44,496 nucleotides of DNA, taken from Spirochaetales bacterium Spiro_07. GTDB taxonomy: Bacteria; Spirochaetota; Spirochaetia; Treponematales; Treponemataceae. Below, in pieces: positions 23,155-31,080 of this stretch (its first letter is position 1; each line of letters opens with the position of its first letter). Position numbers and translations under genes: made by a program. The stretch covers positions 1 to 44,496 of the forward strand of contig LVBI01000031.1 of NCBI GenBank assembly GCA_001603145.1. Direction: 5' to 3'. The notes below the pieces were generated by a model, which worked only from the letters and a program-made list of their open reading frames with translations, was not told the DNA's origin and did no database searches.

Positions 23155-24293
23155 TACATTCCGTAAAGAATCTGGTTTGAAGCAGTGTAGGCGAGCTTCT
23201 TGCGTGCCGCGTTAATTGCAGCCCATTCAGATTTTTCAGTTGCTTCAGAAACGATTGTGGTAGCCATAAGCTCTTTGTTCTGAAGAATGTGCCTTACTTT
23301 AAGCTCTGCGCGCAAAACAACATGAACGCCTGCATCAACTTTTTCGATTGTATCATATTTAACTGTGCCGTAAACAAGATAAGTTACGCTCTTGCCGAAA
23401 AGCTCAGAAGCGGAACGCTGCACGGCGGCATCGTTTTTTGAAACAACTTCGTTCACAAAGTCGCAGTTGCCGATGCGCGTAAAGCCTTTCTTTATAAGCT
23501 CTGTTAGCACTGCTGATGAAGTTTCTGAATTAGACGTTATCGGCTTGCCAGCTTTTGAAAAATCCACAATTGCAATTGAGCCGCCGCTTGCTTTCATGTT
23601 TGTTGCAACAAGATAGGGCAAGTCAATTGAAGGCGCGTTCGAAAAGTCTTTGTACAAATTTTCCGGCAACTCAACTTTGAATGTTGCAGAAGAGCTGATT
23701 GCGCCAGCAAAAGCAGGGCTTGTAAATTCGATTGTGCCGTCTTCGGAAGGCTCAAGCGTTTGTGTTGCAGTTGTCTTTTTGCCGTCGCCGTCAACAACTG
23801 GATATGTAACTGTGTATTTAAGCTTATTCGGGTTGACCTTGCCTTCTTTTGAGACAAGCTTTACAGAAAAGGCTGATTTGAAAGCTTTGCCTTTTGTTGT
23901 TGCAGGCGGTGCAGAAACTTTTTCAAATTCAACGTCATCAAGATATTCGTTTATGGTGCTTTCAATAAACGCGAAAGCTTCGCTTATGTCTTCTTTTGTT
24001 TCGTCTTCGCTGTTGATGTAGTCTTTTGCTTCTTGCCAGATTGCAAGCGCTGTCATGTAGTCTCGCGCTTCAACAGCTTTGTTGAATGCCGAAAGAATTG
24101 TCTTTGACTTTGAAGGCTTGACCTTTTTGGGCTGTTCGGCAGCTTTTTCGGTTTGCTGCTGTTCGCTTGTTGAGGCTGTAATGTCGGCTGTTTGTGCTTC
24201 TTGCGCTTTTTCTGCTTCGATTGAGCCAGAAGCAAATACAAAAGCTGATGATAATATTAGCATTACTGCTGTTATAAGCGGAAAAATTTTCAT
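23154..24293 (-). CDS. Exported protein coupled to the LtaS-like gene, unknown function
   Basis: A protein of 379 aa. A signal peptide (about residues 1-21, ending VFASG) is followed by a Glu/Gln/Ala/Thr-rich low-complexity stretch to about 62, a helical segment (63-118) and a beta-rich part. The C-terminal domain (about 240-379) begins GGSIAIVDFSKAG and has VTYLVYGTVKYD and LRAELKVRHI. The pattern of a named activity, a target search and a final aromatic/apolar helix recalls CsgG/LpoB/FlgO-type periplasmic proteins, but I would not assign a family. A GGAGAAC ribosome site precedes the ATG, and a TATAAT lies at 24366-24361 upstream. It is translationally coupled to the LtaS-like gene. Confidence 0.75.
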   Translation of the reverse strand: MKIFPLITAVMLILSSAFVFASGSIEAEKAQEAQTADITASTSEQQQTEKAAEQPKKVKPSKSKTILSAFNKAVEARDYMTALAIWQEAKDYINSEDETKEDISEAFAFIESTINEYLDDVEFEKVSAPPATTKGKAFKSAFSVKLVSKEGKVNPNKLKYTVTYPVVDGDGKKTTATQTLEPSEDGTIEFTSPAFAGAISSSATFKVELPENLYKDFSNAPSIDLPYLVATNMKASGGSIAIVDFSKAGKPITSNSETSSAVLTELIKKGFTRIGNCDFVNEVVSKNDAAVQRSASELFGKSVTYLVYGTVKYDTIEKVDAGVHVVLRAELKVRHILQNKELMATTIVSEATEKSEWAAINAARKKLAYTASNQILYGM

Positions 24294-24495
24294 TATGGTT
24301 CTCCATGAAATTGCAAAAACAAGAGTTTTTACATTTTTATATATAAATTCAGAATCTCTTATTATAATCGGCTAACAATATAGCAAAAATTTAGATGTTA
24401 TGGAAGATAAAAGCTTTTTTAGGCGCAATTTAGTTTGAAAATAACAAATTTTTAGCCAGAACAGCCGCTCTGCGCCTTGCCAGACAAGATTAAAC

Positions 24496-24524
24496 TTGAC
24501 TCTAAGAGTCTGCTTCGCTACGAT
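24496..24524 (+). promoter_or_regulatory. Promoter of alr, placed for a leaderless mRNA
   Basis: TTGACT (24496-24501) and TACGAT (24519-24524) are separated by exactly 17 nt. The alr ATG is at 24532, 7 nt after the -10 box, so transcription should begin at or within a base of the start codon. No Shine-Dalgarno sequence is present. Confidence 0.6.
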
Positions 24525-24531
24525 TGACTGT

Positions 24532-25689
24532 ATGAGAGCGACACAAGCACATATTCATCTTGATAATCTTAGAAAGAACATTGAAGTCATAAAAGGTTTT
24601 GTACATAACAATGCACGCATCTGCATTCCGGTAAAGGCAAATGCTTATGGCCACGGCGCAACCCGCGTTGCAATTGCCGCAATAAAAAGCGGCGCAGATT
24701 TTCTTGCCGTAGCTTCAATTCAAGAGGGCATAGAGCTTCGCGAATCTGGCATTGTTGCGCCAATTTTGTCGTTGAGCCTGCCTACGCCAGATGAAATTCC
24801 GTCTATTATCGTACATTCAATAACGCCGTTGGTCTTTGACCCAGAGTTTATCGCCCAGCTTGACGAAGCCGCATCAAAAATGCACAGAACTATTCCCGTT
24901 CATCTGAAAATAGACACAGGCATGGGGCGCATCGGCTGCCCTTATGATGAAGCTTGCAACGTGGCAAAGCTCATCGCTTCAAAAAAATCGCTGTTTCTTG
25001 AAGGCACCTGCACACATTTTGCCGCAAGCGATTCGCTTGACCCATCAGACATAGATTACACAAAGCTTCAGTTTTCGCGCTTTATGCAGGCTGTTGATTC
25101 AATCAAAAAAGAGGGCATAGAGCCGGGCATCGTGCATTGTGCAAATTCCGGCGCGGTTTTGCTTTACCCTGAAATGCACCTCGACATGGTCCGCCCGGGC
25201 ATCATTGTTTATGGTTATTTCCCGGATGAAGGCTCTGAAAACGAGCTGATCCGTGCTCATCTTGAGAAGAAATTCAACAAGACAATCGAACTTTTTCCCG
25301 TGATGGAAGTGAAGACGCAAGTTGTAACGATAAAGCGCGTAAAGAAAGGCTGCTCAATCTCTTATGGCAGAACTTGGACGGCGGAAGAAGACACCGACAT
25401 TGCAACGCTGCCAATCGGATATGCGGACGGTCTTTTGCGCAGGCTCTCGCCTGGGCTTAACGTGCTTATAAACGGAAAATTGTACCCGGTTGTCGGCAGA
25501 ATCTGCATGGATCAATGCATGGTCAACCTCGGCACAAACCACGGTGTAAAGCTTTGGGACTCTGTTACGGTGTTCGGGCCAGACAAGGCAGGGCTTTCGG
25601 CGGCAGATTTGGCTTTGAATGCTGGAACAATTCCGTATGAAATTACTTGCGACATCAACAAGCGCGTGCCGAGAATCTTCTTTGAATAG
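24532..25689 (+). CDS. alr: Alanine racemase
   Basis: A protein of 385 aa, a normal length. It is PLP-dependent and makes D-alanine for peptidoglycan. The PLP lysine is Lys35 in PVKANAYGHGA, the second catalytic residue is Tyr278 in SISYGRTW, and HLKIDTGMGRIG, HCANSGA and VRPGIIVYGY are all present. The ATG at 24532 is chosen because the protein then starts MRATQAHIHLDNL like other racemases; the 12 extra codons upstream contain the promoter hexamers. It overlaps the TatD-like gene by 8 nt if that gene uses its TTG start. Confidence 0.96.
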   Translation: MRATQAHIHLDNLRKNIEVIKGFVHNNARICIPVKANAYGHGATRVAIAAIKSGADFLAVASIQEGIELRESGIVAPILSLSLPTPDEIPSIIVHSITPLVFDPEFIAQLDEAASKMHRTIPVHLKIDTGMGRIGCPYDEACNVAKLIASKKSLFLEGTCTHFAASDSLDPSDIDYTKLQFSRFMQAVDSIKKEGIEPGIVHCANSGAVLLYPEMHLDMVRPGIIVYGYFPDEGSENELIRAHLEKKFNKTIELFPVMEVKTQVVTIKRVKKGCSISYGRTWTAEEDTDIATLPIGYADGLLRRLSPGLNVLINGKLYPVVGRICMDQCMVNLGTNHGVKLWDSVTVFGPDKAGLSAADLALNAGTIPYEITCDINKRVPRIFFE

Positions 25690-26620
25690 CAGTTCTGCCC
25701 GCATTTTTGTAGACGCGCATTTTCATCTGGCCGAAAAATCTTATGCTTTTGATGAAGGTGCGCTTCAAAATTTTGCTGGAACTGTAAACATTTCTTCAGC
25801 CGAAGAGCTTGAAAGGGCGGTGCAGCTTAAAAAGCTTTTTCCGCCGCGGCGCATTGCCGTTTCTTTTGGCGCGTTCAGCTTCTTTGAAAAGCTCGGCGAT
25901 TCAAAAGCAGTGCTGAATCTTGGCAGAGAAAACCTTGCTGCTATTGAAACGGCTTTGAAAGGCACTTCTGGTGCTTATATTGATGCGATCGGCGAAGCAA
26001 TTCTTGATGCATCTGATAAAGAGCGGCGCGGCACTCTTGAAGCTCAGCTTGAAATTTTTAAGGAACAAATTAAGCTTGCAAAAAGCTATAACAAATGCCT
26101 TGTGATTCATTGCGTGCGCTGCATAAGCCAGATTTTTGAGCTTTCGCCTTTGCTTGCGGAGCTTCCTGCTGTAGTTTTTCACGGCTGGGGCGGCACACCA
26201 TCTGAAGCGCAAACGCTTTTGAAGCGCGGCGTGAACTGCTGGTTTTCGCTCGGCACGCAGCTTCCAGGCGGAAAAAAAAGCGCAGCAGCTTGTGCCGTTG
26301 CGCTTCCGTTAGAGAGAATCTTGTTTGAGACAGATTTTCCGTATTGCAGCATAAAACGCGCAATCAGATGTGCAGATGCAAGCCTGAGCGATGATAAGCT
26401 CAAAAGCAGCTTATTGTGTGCTCCGCAGCCATTAAGCCAGCTTGAAACGCTCCGCAGCGTGTATTTGCGCGCCGAAGAGTTGCGTCAGCAAGCTTGTGCG
26501 CCTTGTTCGCCAGCATCTAATGCACAGTGCGCACAAGCCGCGCAAGCAGAAAACCTGCTTGAACAGATTTATTACAACTTTTCAAGTGCCTTCTTCAGTT
26601 CGGCTATAAATTCCTTATAG
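25682..26620 (+). CDS. TatD-family metal-dependent hydrolase
   Basis: About 312 aa. It keeps the TatD metal-site order: DAHFHL (H-x-H), AIGEAILD (Glu), VIHCVR (His), VFHGWGG (His) and FETDFPY (Asp). It is divergent, however: the usual GEIGLD reads GEAILD, and the N-terminal 100 residues are unusual. TatD proteins are 3'-5' exonucleases and D-aminoacyl-tRNA deacylase-like hydrolases; the substrate here is unknown. The most plausible start is TTG at 25682, overlapping the alr stop. No ATG or GTG fits between it and the HxH motif. The C-terminus is rich in Ala, Cys and Gln and overlaps the convergent HPt gene by 49 bp. Confidence 0.78.
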   Translation: MNSSSARIFVDAHFHLAEKSYAFDEGALQNFAGTVNISSAEELERAVQLKKLFPPRRIAVSFGAFSFFEKLGDSKAVLNLGRENLAAIETALKGTSGAYIDAIGEAILDASDKERRGTLEAQLEIFKEQIKLAKSYNKCLVIHCVRCISQIFELSPLLAELPAVVFHGWGGTPSEAQTLLKRGVNCWFSLGTQLPGGKKSAAACAVALPLERILFETDFPYCSIKRAIRCADASLSDDKLKSSLLCAPQPLSQLETLRSVYLRAEELRQQACAPCSPASNAQCAQAAQAENLLEQIYYNFSSAFFSSAINSL

Positions 26621-26919
26621 CGTTTGTCAATTTCCGGCAAAAGCGGCAGCGGGTCGCCTTCAACCTTGCCTCTAAAGATTGCTTCTGCTTGCGCGCAGAT
26701 TTCTTGAAGCCGTTCGCCGCCGATTGTTGCACTAGAACCTTTTACGCGGTGCACTTTTGTTGCGGCTGTCGTATAGTCATGAGCGTTTGTAAGCTTTGTC
26801 AGCTCTTCAAGGTCTATGCCGTCAGTTTTGATGAATTCTTCAATCAGTTCGCGGTAAAGCTCCTTGTCACCGCCCATCATTTCAAGGCCGTTCTCCAAAT
26901 TAAGTATCTGCTTTTCCAT
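26572..26919 (-). CDS. Stand-alone histidine phosphotransfer (HPt) protein
   Basis: A protein of 115 aa, an all-helical HPt domain. The phosphorylated His57 sits in the signature KVHRVKGSSATIGGERL. It relays phosphoryl groups between a hybrid histidine kinase and a response regulator; neither partner is beside it, so it is an orphan in this window. A good AGGTG ribosome site precedes the ATG. The 3' end overlaps the convergent TatD-like gene by 49 bp, so both reading frames are used there. Confidence 0.9.
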   Translation of the reverse strand: MEKQILNLENGLEMMGGDKELYRELIEEFIKTDGIDLEELTKLTNAHDYTTAATKVHRVKGSSATIGGERLQEICAQAEAIFRGKVEGDPLPLLPEIDKRYKEFIAELKKALEKL

Positions 26920-26988
26920 AAAATTGCACCTCCGGTTTGCAAAAAGTGTTTACCAAGCCTTTTTATTCTAGCCTATTTTTTTTATATT

Positions 26989-26997
26989 TGCTATAAT
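26989..26997 (+). promoter_or_regulatory. Extended -10 promoter of the signal peptidase gene, 6 nt before the ATG
   Basis: TGC followed by TATAAT (26992-26997) is a consensus extended -10 element. The lepB ATG is at 27004, and there is no Shine-Dalgarno sequence and no recognisable -35. Transcription from it should start at the ATG. Confidence 0.6.
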
Positions 26998-27003
26998 TTT
27001 CTT

Positions 27004-28734
27004 ATGAAGCGAATTTTTATTTTCTTGTATGCGACTATCATATCATCGCTGTTGTTTTCGGTTTCATTGTTCACGCTTTCTTTTGGAATAGAAATGTGTG
27101 CTTTGCCGCTGATGCTTGTTTTTACGGCAATTTTTGCATTGGTGGTTTTGCTCAAGCTTAAAAAAGAACCTTCGCTTTCTGCAGTGCTTACAATCAGAAA
27201 GCTTTGCGAATACGCTCCGTTTGTTGCAATCGTGGCTTTTGTGCTGCGCCGTGCTGGTGTAAGCGATACAAGCTATACGCTCGATTTTATCAGCGTCATT
27301 TTGTGGGTGCTTGTGCTTTTATTTTCAGCATTTTCTGTTTTTTTCTTGAAAGACAAGAGAATGCCGTTCAAGTTCAAAGAAACAAAGAAAAAGCCGAATA
27401 TCGCCAAGCGCATTTTTACAGAGCTTCTCGACTGGATTGACGCATTCGTTCAGGCTGCGTTCATCGTGTCTTTCGTCAATGTTTTTGTTTTTCAGCTTTA
27501 TGCCATTCCGTCTGAATCGATGGTTCCGCAATTTTTGATTGGTGACCGCGTAGCCGTGTTCAAGACTGCTTCCGGCCCGTCTTTTCCGCTGTCAAAAGTT
27601 GCTTTGCCGCGCATCGTGTCTTACAAACGCGGCGACATCGTAGTTTTCAGAAACCCGCACTATGCTTCAGGCAGAAAATACGAGGTAAAGACTTTCGTTA
27701 ATCAGCTTGTCTACATGCTTTCTTTTACGACTGTGAACCTTGCCTATGATGAATCTGGGCAGATGCTTGCCGACCCGCTTGTAAAGCGCGTTGCGGGTGT
27801 GCCGGGCGAGCAGCTTGTAATGGTTGACGGCGTGCTTTACGCAAGAACAGCTTCTCAGATGAATTTTGCGCCCGTAAAGCTTGACGCTGAATTCGCCAAA
27901 TATAATCTGAATGAACTTGAGCCGTCGCTGAAGCGCAAAGTTCATGATTTTCCGGTTTCAAGCGATGATTTTGAGTCGCTTTGCAAAATCGAAGAAATGA
28001 GGAAGAGCCTTGACATTGAAAGCGCCAAGCTCGAATCGCTCCGCATTGCGTCTCAGTTCAACATGCTCTGCACACAGCTCGGCAGTTTCAAGCCGTTTCA
28101 GACCGGCGACTGGCAAAACTTTTTGCTTGGCAAAGATTTGTGGGTTTATAACTTGTTTACGAACATCGACAACTTGACGCAGCGGCTTATGACGCAGGAA
28201 GGCGGCGCGGTTTGGTTCTCTGCTTTTATGACTGACTGGACAAAAACTTGCCCGGCTGGCAGCACGCCTGTGGCTGATGACCCTTATGAAGATTCGATGT
28301 ACCGCTTGAATTTGCTGATGAAGCTTACAGTCGGCAGGCTTGTTGTTCACAATGTTGAAAATTATCTGAAAACAGGCAGCTTCAGCTCGAATGATGAAGA
28401 GCGCCGCAGCTTGATGACGGACGCGCAGAATCTTTACAAGTATTCGCTTTTCAACGACAGCCGGAACATGCCTGTTTTTCCGGCAAACAAAGACGGAAAG
28501 CCTTCTTATATAGAAAAAAACGAATATTTCATGATGGGCGACAACAGATTTAACTCTCTTGATATGCGCCATTCATACGACCAGACGCTTGTTTCTGTTT
28601 GTGAGGCTGACGCGTATTCGCTGAAATATTACACAAGGCTGGACCCGCACACCGTAAATGCTTCAAGAATTCTTGGCTTGACGACGCTGCGCTTCTATCC
28701 GTTCAACCGCTTCGGGCTGACGCAGTCAAAGTAA
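27004..28734 (+). CDS. lepB: Signal peptidase I with a large insertion
   Basis: A protein of 576 aa, much longer than the usual 180-330. N-terminal transmembrane segments span residues 1-120, then the S26 catalytic core: nucleophile Ser172 in AIPSESMVPQF, general-base Lys261 in VKRVAGVPGE, and box E MGDNRFNSLDMRHS (about 511-524). Between VDGVLYA and box E lies an extra segment of about 225 residues, mostly helical and charged, with no recognised domain. The enzyme cleaves signal peptides of exported proteins at the outer face of the inner membrane. An in-frame extension upstream of 27004 exists but overlaps the divergent HPt gene and has no support. Confidence 0.93.
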   Translation: MKRIFIFLYATIISSLLFSVSLFTLSFGIEMCALPLMLVFTAIFALVVLLKLKKEPSLSAVLTIRKLCEYAPFVAIVAFVLRRAGVSDTSYTLDFISVILWVLVLLFSAFSVFFLKDKRMPFKFKETKKKPNIAKRIFTELLDWIDAFVQAAFIVSFVNVFVFQLYAIPSESMVPQFLIGDRVAVFKTASGPSFPLSKVALPRIVSYKRGDIVVFRNPHYASGRKYEVKTFVNQLVYMLSFTTVNLAYDESGQMLADPLVKRVAGVPGEQLVMVDGVLYARTASQMNFAPVKLDAEFAKYNLNELEPSLKRKVHDFPVSSDDFESLCKIEEMRKSLDIESAKLESLRIASQFNMLCTQLGSFKPFQTGDWQNFLLGKDLWVYNLFTNIDNLTQRLMTQEGGAVWFSAFMTDWTKTCPAGSTPVADDPYEDSMYRLNLLMKLTVGRLVVHNVENYLKTGSFSSNDEERRSLMTDAQNLYKYSLFNDSRNMPVFPANKDGKPSYIEKNEYFMMGDNRFNSLDMRHSYDQTLVSVCEADAYSLKYYTRLDPHTVNASRILGLTTLRFYPFNRFGLTQSK

Positions 28735-28735
28735 G

Positions 28736-28830
28736 ATTGTCGGGTCAAGCCCGACAATGACAATTTTATAATGTGGAGATTCCGAAACTAGTTCGGAATG
28801 ACTTTGTGTTCAAGTCCGACAATGACATTA
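28736..28830. repeat. Palindromic repeats after lepB
   Basis: ATTGTCGGG (28736-28744) and CCCGACAAT (28750-28758) form a strong hairpin followed by GACAATTTT, so it could terminate lepB. Next, ATTCCGAA (28779-28786) and TTCGGAAT (28792-28799) form a second hairpin of the CATTCCGAA family. A partial third unit, GTTCAAGTCCGACAATGACA, lies at about 28808-28827. Confidence 0.7.
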
Positions 28831-28865
28831 ATCATTGTTTCGTTAGTTTATGCTAGAGTTTTGGC

Positions 28866-30077
28866 TCAATCCAAATGCAAAACATTCAGGCATTTGTTCA
28901 AGAAGCCGCGCTTTTGCGGTTCTTCTTTGATGATGAGGTGTGCAAGCGTAACGCCTTCGCCAGATTTTGCGTCTTTGGTGAGAACCGCGCCGTTTATGTC
29001 AGACCAGAACGACGGCTCAAGCCCCGGAGTAAGCACTTTTTCTGTGCGCAAGATTGCAATATCGTTCATGCTGATTCTTTCTCCGGTGCTCATGTCGCGC
29101 ATAAAATGAATGGAGCGGTTTGTGCGTGTGTAATTTGCCTTTTCAGACGGCGCAAGCTTCTTTACGCCGCTGCCAAGAACGGCAAGCACTTTTTCTTCGC
29201 CGTAAAATCTATTTAACGCAGTTATTGTTTCTTCTTTTGTGGAATTTTCAGCCTGCCTTACAGTTTCAACCATCTTCTTAAAGTCTTCAGGCGACAGCGC
29301 TACAGGATCGTCAAGGCCTGCGCCTTCTTTGCTAAGGCAGATATGCTTTTCTATTACGGCTGCTCCGCAAGCAGTGGCAAGAACCGGCACAAGCACAGGG
29401 TCAAGACTGTGGTCGCTTATGCCCATGTCTACGCCGAAAATCTTGCTCATCGGTTCAAGCACGTTAAGATTATAGTCTGTTTCTGGGGCAGGGTAGCTTG
29501 TAACGCAGTGCAGAAGCGCCACGTTCGCGAGACCGCCGTCAGGTCTATTCTCTTCGATTGTTTCAAGAGCTTTTTCAATGTCTTTGAGCTTAGACACGCC
29601 GCTAGAAAGAATAATCGGAATGTCGCCCGCTTTTGCGGCGGCCCGCGCTATCAGCGGCAGGTGGTTCAGTTCCGGCGACGCAATCTTTATCGCGAACGGC
29701 TCAAGGGCAAGCAGCTCGTCAAGGCTTTGCAGCCCGAAGGGCGAGGCGCAGAAACCCACACCGCAAGACTTGCAGTAATCTTTGCAGCGGAAGAAGAAAT
29801 TCTTTGTGACTTCAAGCTGCTTGAACCTATCGTAAAGGCGGATGTTGCCGCCCGGAAGCGCAACAAAGCCTGTGTCAGGGTGAAGAATCTCGTCTGCATA
29901 GACAATCTGAAATTTTACGCAGTCTGCACCGGCAGCAACCGCCGCTTCAATCAGCTTTTGCGCCTCTTCAAATGAACCGCCGTGCGCAGTTCCAATTTCT
30001 GCAATAATGAAAGGATGCCCTTTTTGAAAAATGCTCATGCTTTGTTTATCGGTTGACGCTTGCGCAAAGTTTGCCAT
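28866..30077 (-). CDS. NeuB/SpsE-family sialic-acid-type synthase
   Basis: A protein of 403 aa, or 390 aa if it starts at MSIFQKG (30038). It has the NeuB TIM-barrel (about 14-300) with FIIAEIGTAHGGS, VKFQIVYADEI, IKIASPELNHLPL, LHCVTSYPAPE, GISDHSLD and VIEKHICLSK. A C-terminal SAF/antifreeze-like domain follows (about 330-395), with NRSIHFMRDMSTGERI. These enzymes condense phosphoenolpyruvate with an N-acetyl-hexosamine to make nonulosonic acids (sialic, legionaminic or pseudaminic) for surface glycans or flagellin. No NeuA, NeuC or Pse gene is nearby. Neither start has a clear ribosome site. Confidence 0.87.
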   Translation of the reverse strand: MANFAQASTDKQSMSIFQKGHPFIIAEIGTAHGGSFEEAQKLIEAAVAAGADCVKFQIVYADEILHPDTGFVALPGGNIRLYDRFKQLEVTKNFFFRCKDYCKSCGVGFCASPFGLQSLDELLALEPFAIKIASPELNHLPLIARAAAKAGDIPIILSSGVSKLKDIEKALETIEENRPDGGLANVALLHCVTSYPAPETDYNLNVLEPMSKIFGVDMGISDHSLDPVLVPVLATACGAAVIEKHICLSKEGAGLDDPVALSPEDFKKMVETVRQAENSTKEETITALNRFYGEEKVLAVLGSGVKKLAPSEKANYTRTNRSIHFMRDMSTGERISMNDIAILRTEKVLTPGLEPSFWSDINGAVLTKDAKSGEGVTLAHLIIKEEPQKRGFLNKCLNVLHLD

Positions 30078-30194
30078 TTTATGCGTTTTTCCGCATATTG
30101 ACGCTATTTTCTCTATATGCTAAACTCTTAAAACAAGGCTTTTATTTGCCTTACCTAGTGAATTTTATTTTGTAACTTATTATAAGGAGACATC

Positions 30195-30983
30195 ATGTCA
30201 GGACATAGTAAATGGGCGACTATTAAACACGCCAAGGGTGCTGCCGATGCAAAACGCGGTCAGTTGTTCACCAAATTCATCAAGGAAATTTCAATTGCTG
30301 CAAGAATGGGCGGCGGAGATCCTAACTCTAACCCACGCTTGAGAACTGCAATCCTCAAGGCACGTGCAGCAAACATGCCGAAAGACAACATCGAGCGCGC
30401 AATCAAGAAAGGTACAGGCGAACTTGGTGCTACAACATTCGAAGAATTGGTATACGAAGGATTCGGCCCGGGCGGAGTTGCTATTCTCGTTGAAGTCTTG
30501 ACTGATAACAAGAACCGCGCTGCTGCAAACGTACGCAACATCTTCAACAAGACAGGCGGAAACCTCGGTACAACAGGTTCTGTATCACGCATGTTCGAGC
30601 GCAAGGGTGTTATCGAATTCGATGCTGAAAAAGTTTCAGAAGAAGAAGTAATGGACGTTGCTCTTGAAGCTGGTGCTGAAGACATCGTAACAGAAGACGG
30701 CATCATCACAGTTACAACAACACCGAATGACTTTACAGCTGTAATGGAAGCTTTTGAAGCAAAGCAGAAGCCTGCTACAGATGACAAGAAAAAGGACGAA
30801 GAGGAAGATGATCCTTGGAAGCCACTTTCAGCTGAAATCGCGATGGTTCCTTCTTCTTATCAGGCTCTTGATGCAGAAACTGCACGCAAGTGCGACAAGC
30901 TTACAGACAAGCTCGAAGAAGACGATGACGTTCAGAACGTTTACACAAACATCGAATATCCTGACGGATACGAAGCTGAGTAA
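30195..30983 (+). CDS. yebC: YebC/PmpR-family regulator
   Basis: A protein of 262 aa. It begins MSGHSKWATIKHAKGAADAK, the family hallmark, then FTKFIKEISIAARMGGGDP, the YEGFGPGGVAILVEVLTDN core and a domain-III region containing TTPNDFTAVMEAFE. It has a small acidic, lysine-rich insertion (about 195-207) before the last conserved segment. YebC proteins were long called transcription regulators; recent work on the family also implicates them in translation of proline-rich stretches. A strong AAGGAG precedes the ATG. Codon use suggests high expression. A terminator separates it from ruvC. Confidence 0.95.
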   Translation: MSGHSKWATIKHAKGAADAKRGQLFTKFIKEISIAARMGGGDPNSNPRLRTAILKARAANMPKDNIERAIKKGTGELGATTFEELVYEGFGPGGVAILVEVLTDNKNRAAANVRNIFNKTGGNLGTTGSVSRMFERKGVIEFDAEKVSEEEVMDVALEAGAEDIVTEDGIITVTTTPNDFTAVMEAFEAKQKPATDDKKKDEEEDDPWKPLSAEIAMVPSSYQALDAETARKCDKLTDKLEEDDDVQNVYTNIEYPDGYEAE

Positions 30984-31022
30984 TCAGCAGAAGGTTTCTG
31001 TCAGATAAATCTTAACTGAACT

Positions 31023-31072
31023 GCCCGAGACGAATTGCAGCAACTGCAATCTGAATCGGGCTGTTTGTTTTT
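31023..31072 (+). terminator. Terminator after yebC
   Basis: GCCCGA (31023-31028) pairs with TCGGGC (31056-31061), with an inner stem ATTGCAG/CTGCAAT (31034-31040 with 31044-31050). TGTTTGTTTTT follows, so transcription should end just before the ruvC start. Confidence 0.75.
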
Positions 31073-31080
31073 AAACCAAA

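Noticed and set aside
27958..28520. Possible second gene or frameshift inside the long signal peptidase
   Set aside because: No stop or frame change occurs between the catalytic motifs; one frame runs from 27004 to 28734.
27958..28572. A 204-codon open frame antisense to lepB, in the insertion region
   Set aside because: The plus frame is continuous through to the conserved MGDNR box, so the insertion is coding on the plus strand; the antisense frame is compositional.
31023..31080. Leader peptide or attenuator upstream of ruvC
   Set aside because: The hairpin is explained as the yebC terminator; no short reading frame with a ribosome site precedes it.
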